Positions 20,791-21,009 of a stretch of DNA of 21,009 bases are shown here, in pieces. Location: positions 1-21,009 of the forward strand of contig JAITGJ010000204.1 in assembly GCA_031280705.1 (NCBI GenBank). Reading direction: 5' to 3'. Numbering within the stretch: the first letter of the stretch is position 1; each line of letters opens with the position of its first letter. The notes beneath the pieces were generated by a model. It saw only the letters and a list, made by a program, of their open reading frames with translations, did no database searches and was not told where the DNA came from. Source of the DNA: Spirochaetaceae bacterium (GTDB lineage: Bacteria; Spirochaetota; Spirochaetia; Treponematales; Breznakiellaceae). A program made the position numbers and the translations under genes.

Positions 20791-21009
20791 CGCTGCCGCC
20801 CAAATGAGGCGCGTCCAAACCGCATAGCGGTTTAGGTTTGGGCGTTTGTGGATTTACCACAAATGCTGGGGGGGGGGGGGGCATAACCTATGCCTGGCCG
20901 CATGGCGGCGTCCATGGCAAAGCCAAGGACCACCAAAACCCGGACCCGAAAACATTCCAGTTTTTTTCCAATTTTGCTAAAAAATTTTTTAAAAAAAAAA
21001 TTTTAAAAA
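20791..21009. other. Non-coding 3' end with hairpins, G14 tract and A/T tail
   Basis: Hairpins follow the VWA stop codon: AAACCGC/GCGGTTT (20817-20823 with 20827-20833), enclosed by GCCCAAA (20798-20804) and TTTGGGC (20837-20843), then a 10-bp stem with arms 20842-20851 and 20857-20866. A run of 14 G spans 20868-20881. After about 20950 the sequence degrades into A and T runs to the end, unlike the rest of the window. No gene and no clear T-run terminator are seen. Confidence 0.55.

Overview
The window reads as a GC-rich bacterial chromosome segment, most likely from a spirochaete and probably a Treponema-like one. That guess rests on the overall gene mix (TraB-domain membrane protein, exported TPR protein, SH3 lipoprotein, MoxR/VWA pair) and a lipobox with Ser at -1; no rRNA or other strong taxonomic marker is present. 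Coding density is high, but the gaps between genes are unusually rich in strong hairpins. The last ~60 bp turn abruptly into A/T homopolymers, as at a contig end.

Layout. 1-430: non-coding, with two copies (one inverted, one direct) of a three-hairpin module plus a partial copy. 451-807: VOC/glyoxalase-fold protein. 816-2373 (minus): a group-2-like sigma-70 factor overlapping a HAD phosphatase. 2374-2941: non-coding, hairpin-rich. 2942-3889: ketopantoate reductase. 3997-7605 (minus): two tandem paralogous (alpha/alpha)6-barrel glycosidase-like genes in an operon with a clear sigma-70 promoter. 7800-9770 (minus): membrane-anchored protein of unknown function with a Pro-rich tail. 9934-12697: exported TPR protein, then a TraB-domain membrane protein. 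12722-12794: tRNA-Thr(CGT), whose 3' end is duplicated 206 bp downstream. 13287-16802: SH3-type lipoprotein, then an ABC-F ATPase. 16803-17314: intergenic region carrying another three-hairpin module. 17315-17746: tRNA-Asp(GTC), a structured spacer and tRNA-Pro(CGG). 17750-20790: MoxR AAA+ ATPase and a VWA protein. 20791-21009: hairpins, a G14 tract and an A/T tail.

How the parts fit. The MoxR/VWA pair looks like a two-gene ATPase/adaptor machine. Its first start codon lies 3 nt after the tRNA-Pro gene, so it is probably expressed from a tRNA-mRNA transcript. The two glycosidase-like proteins are translationally coupled and lack signal peptides, which suggests cytoplasmic processing of a glycan or compatible solute. 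TPR and TraB may form an envelope unit.

The most interesting material is non-coding: a three-hairpin element whose copies keep architecture, loops and internal motifs while stem sequences change together on both arms; an att-like duplication of the tRNA-Thr 3' end; and several genes whose -10 box lies 6-8 nt before the start codon, which suggests leaderless mRNAs.
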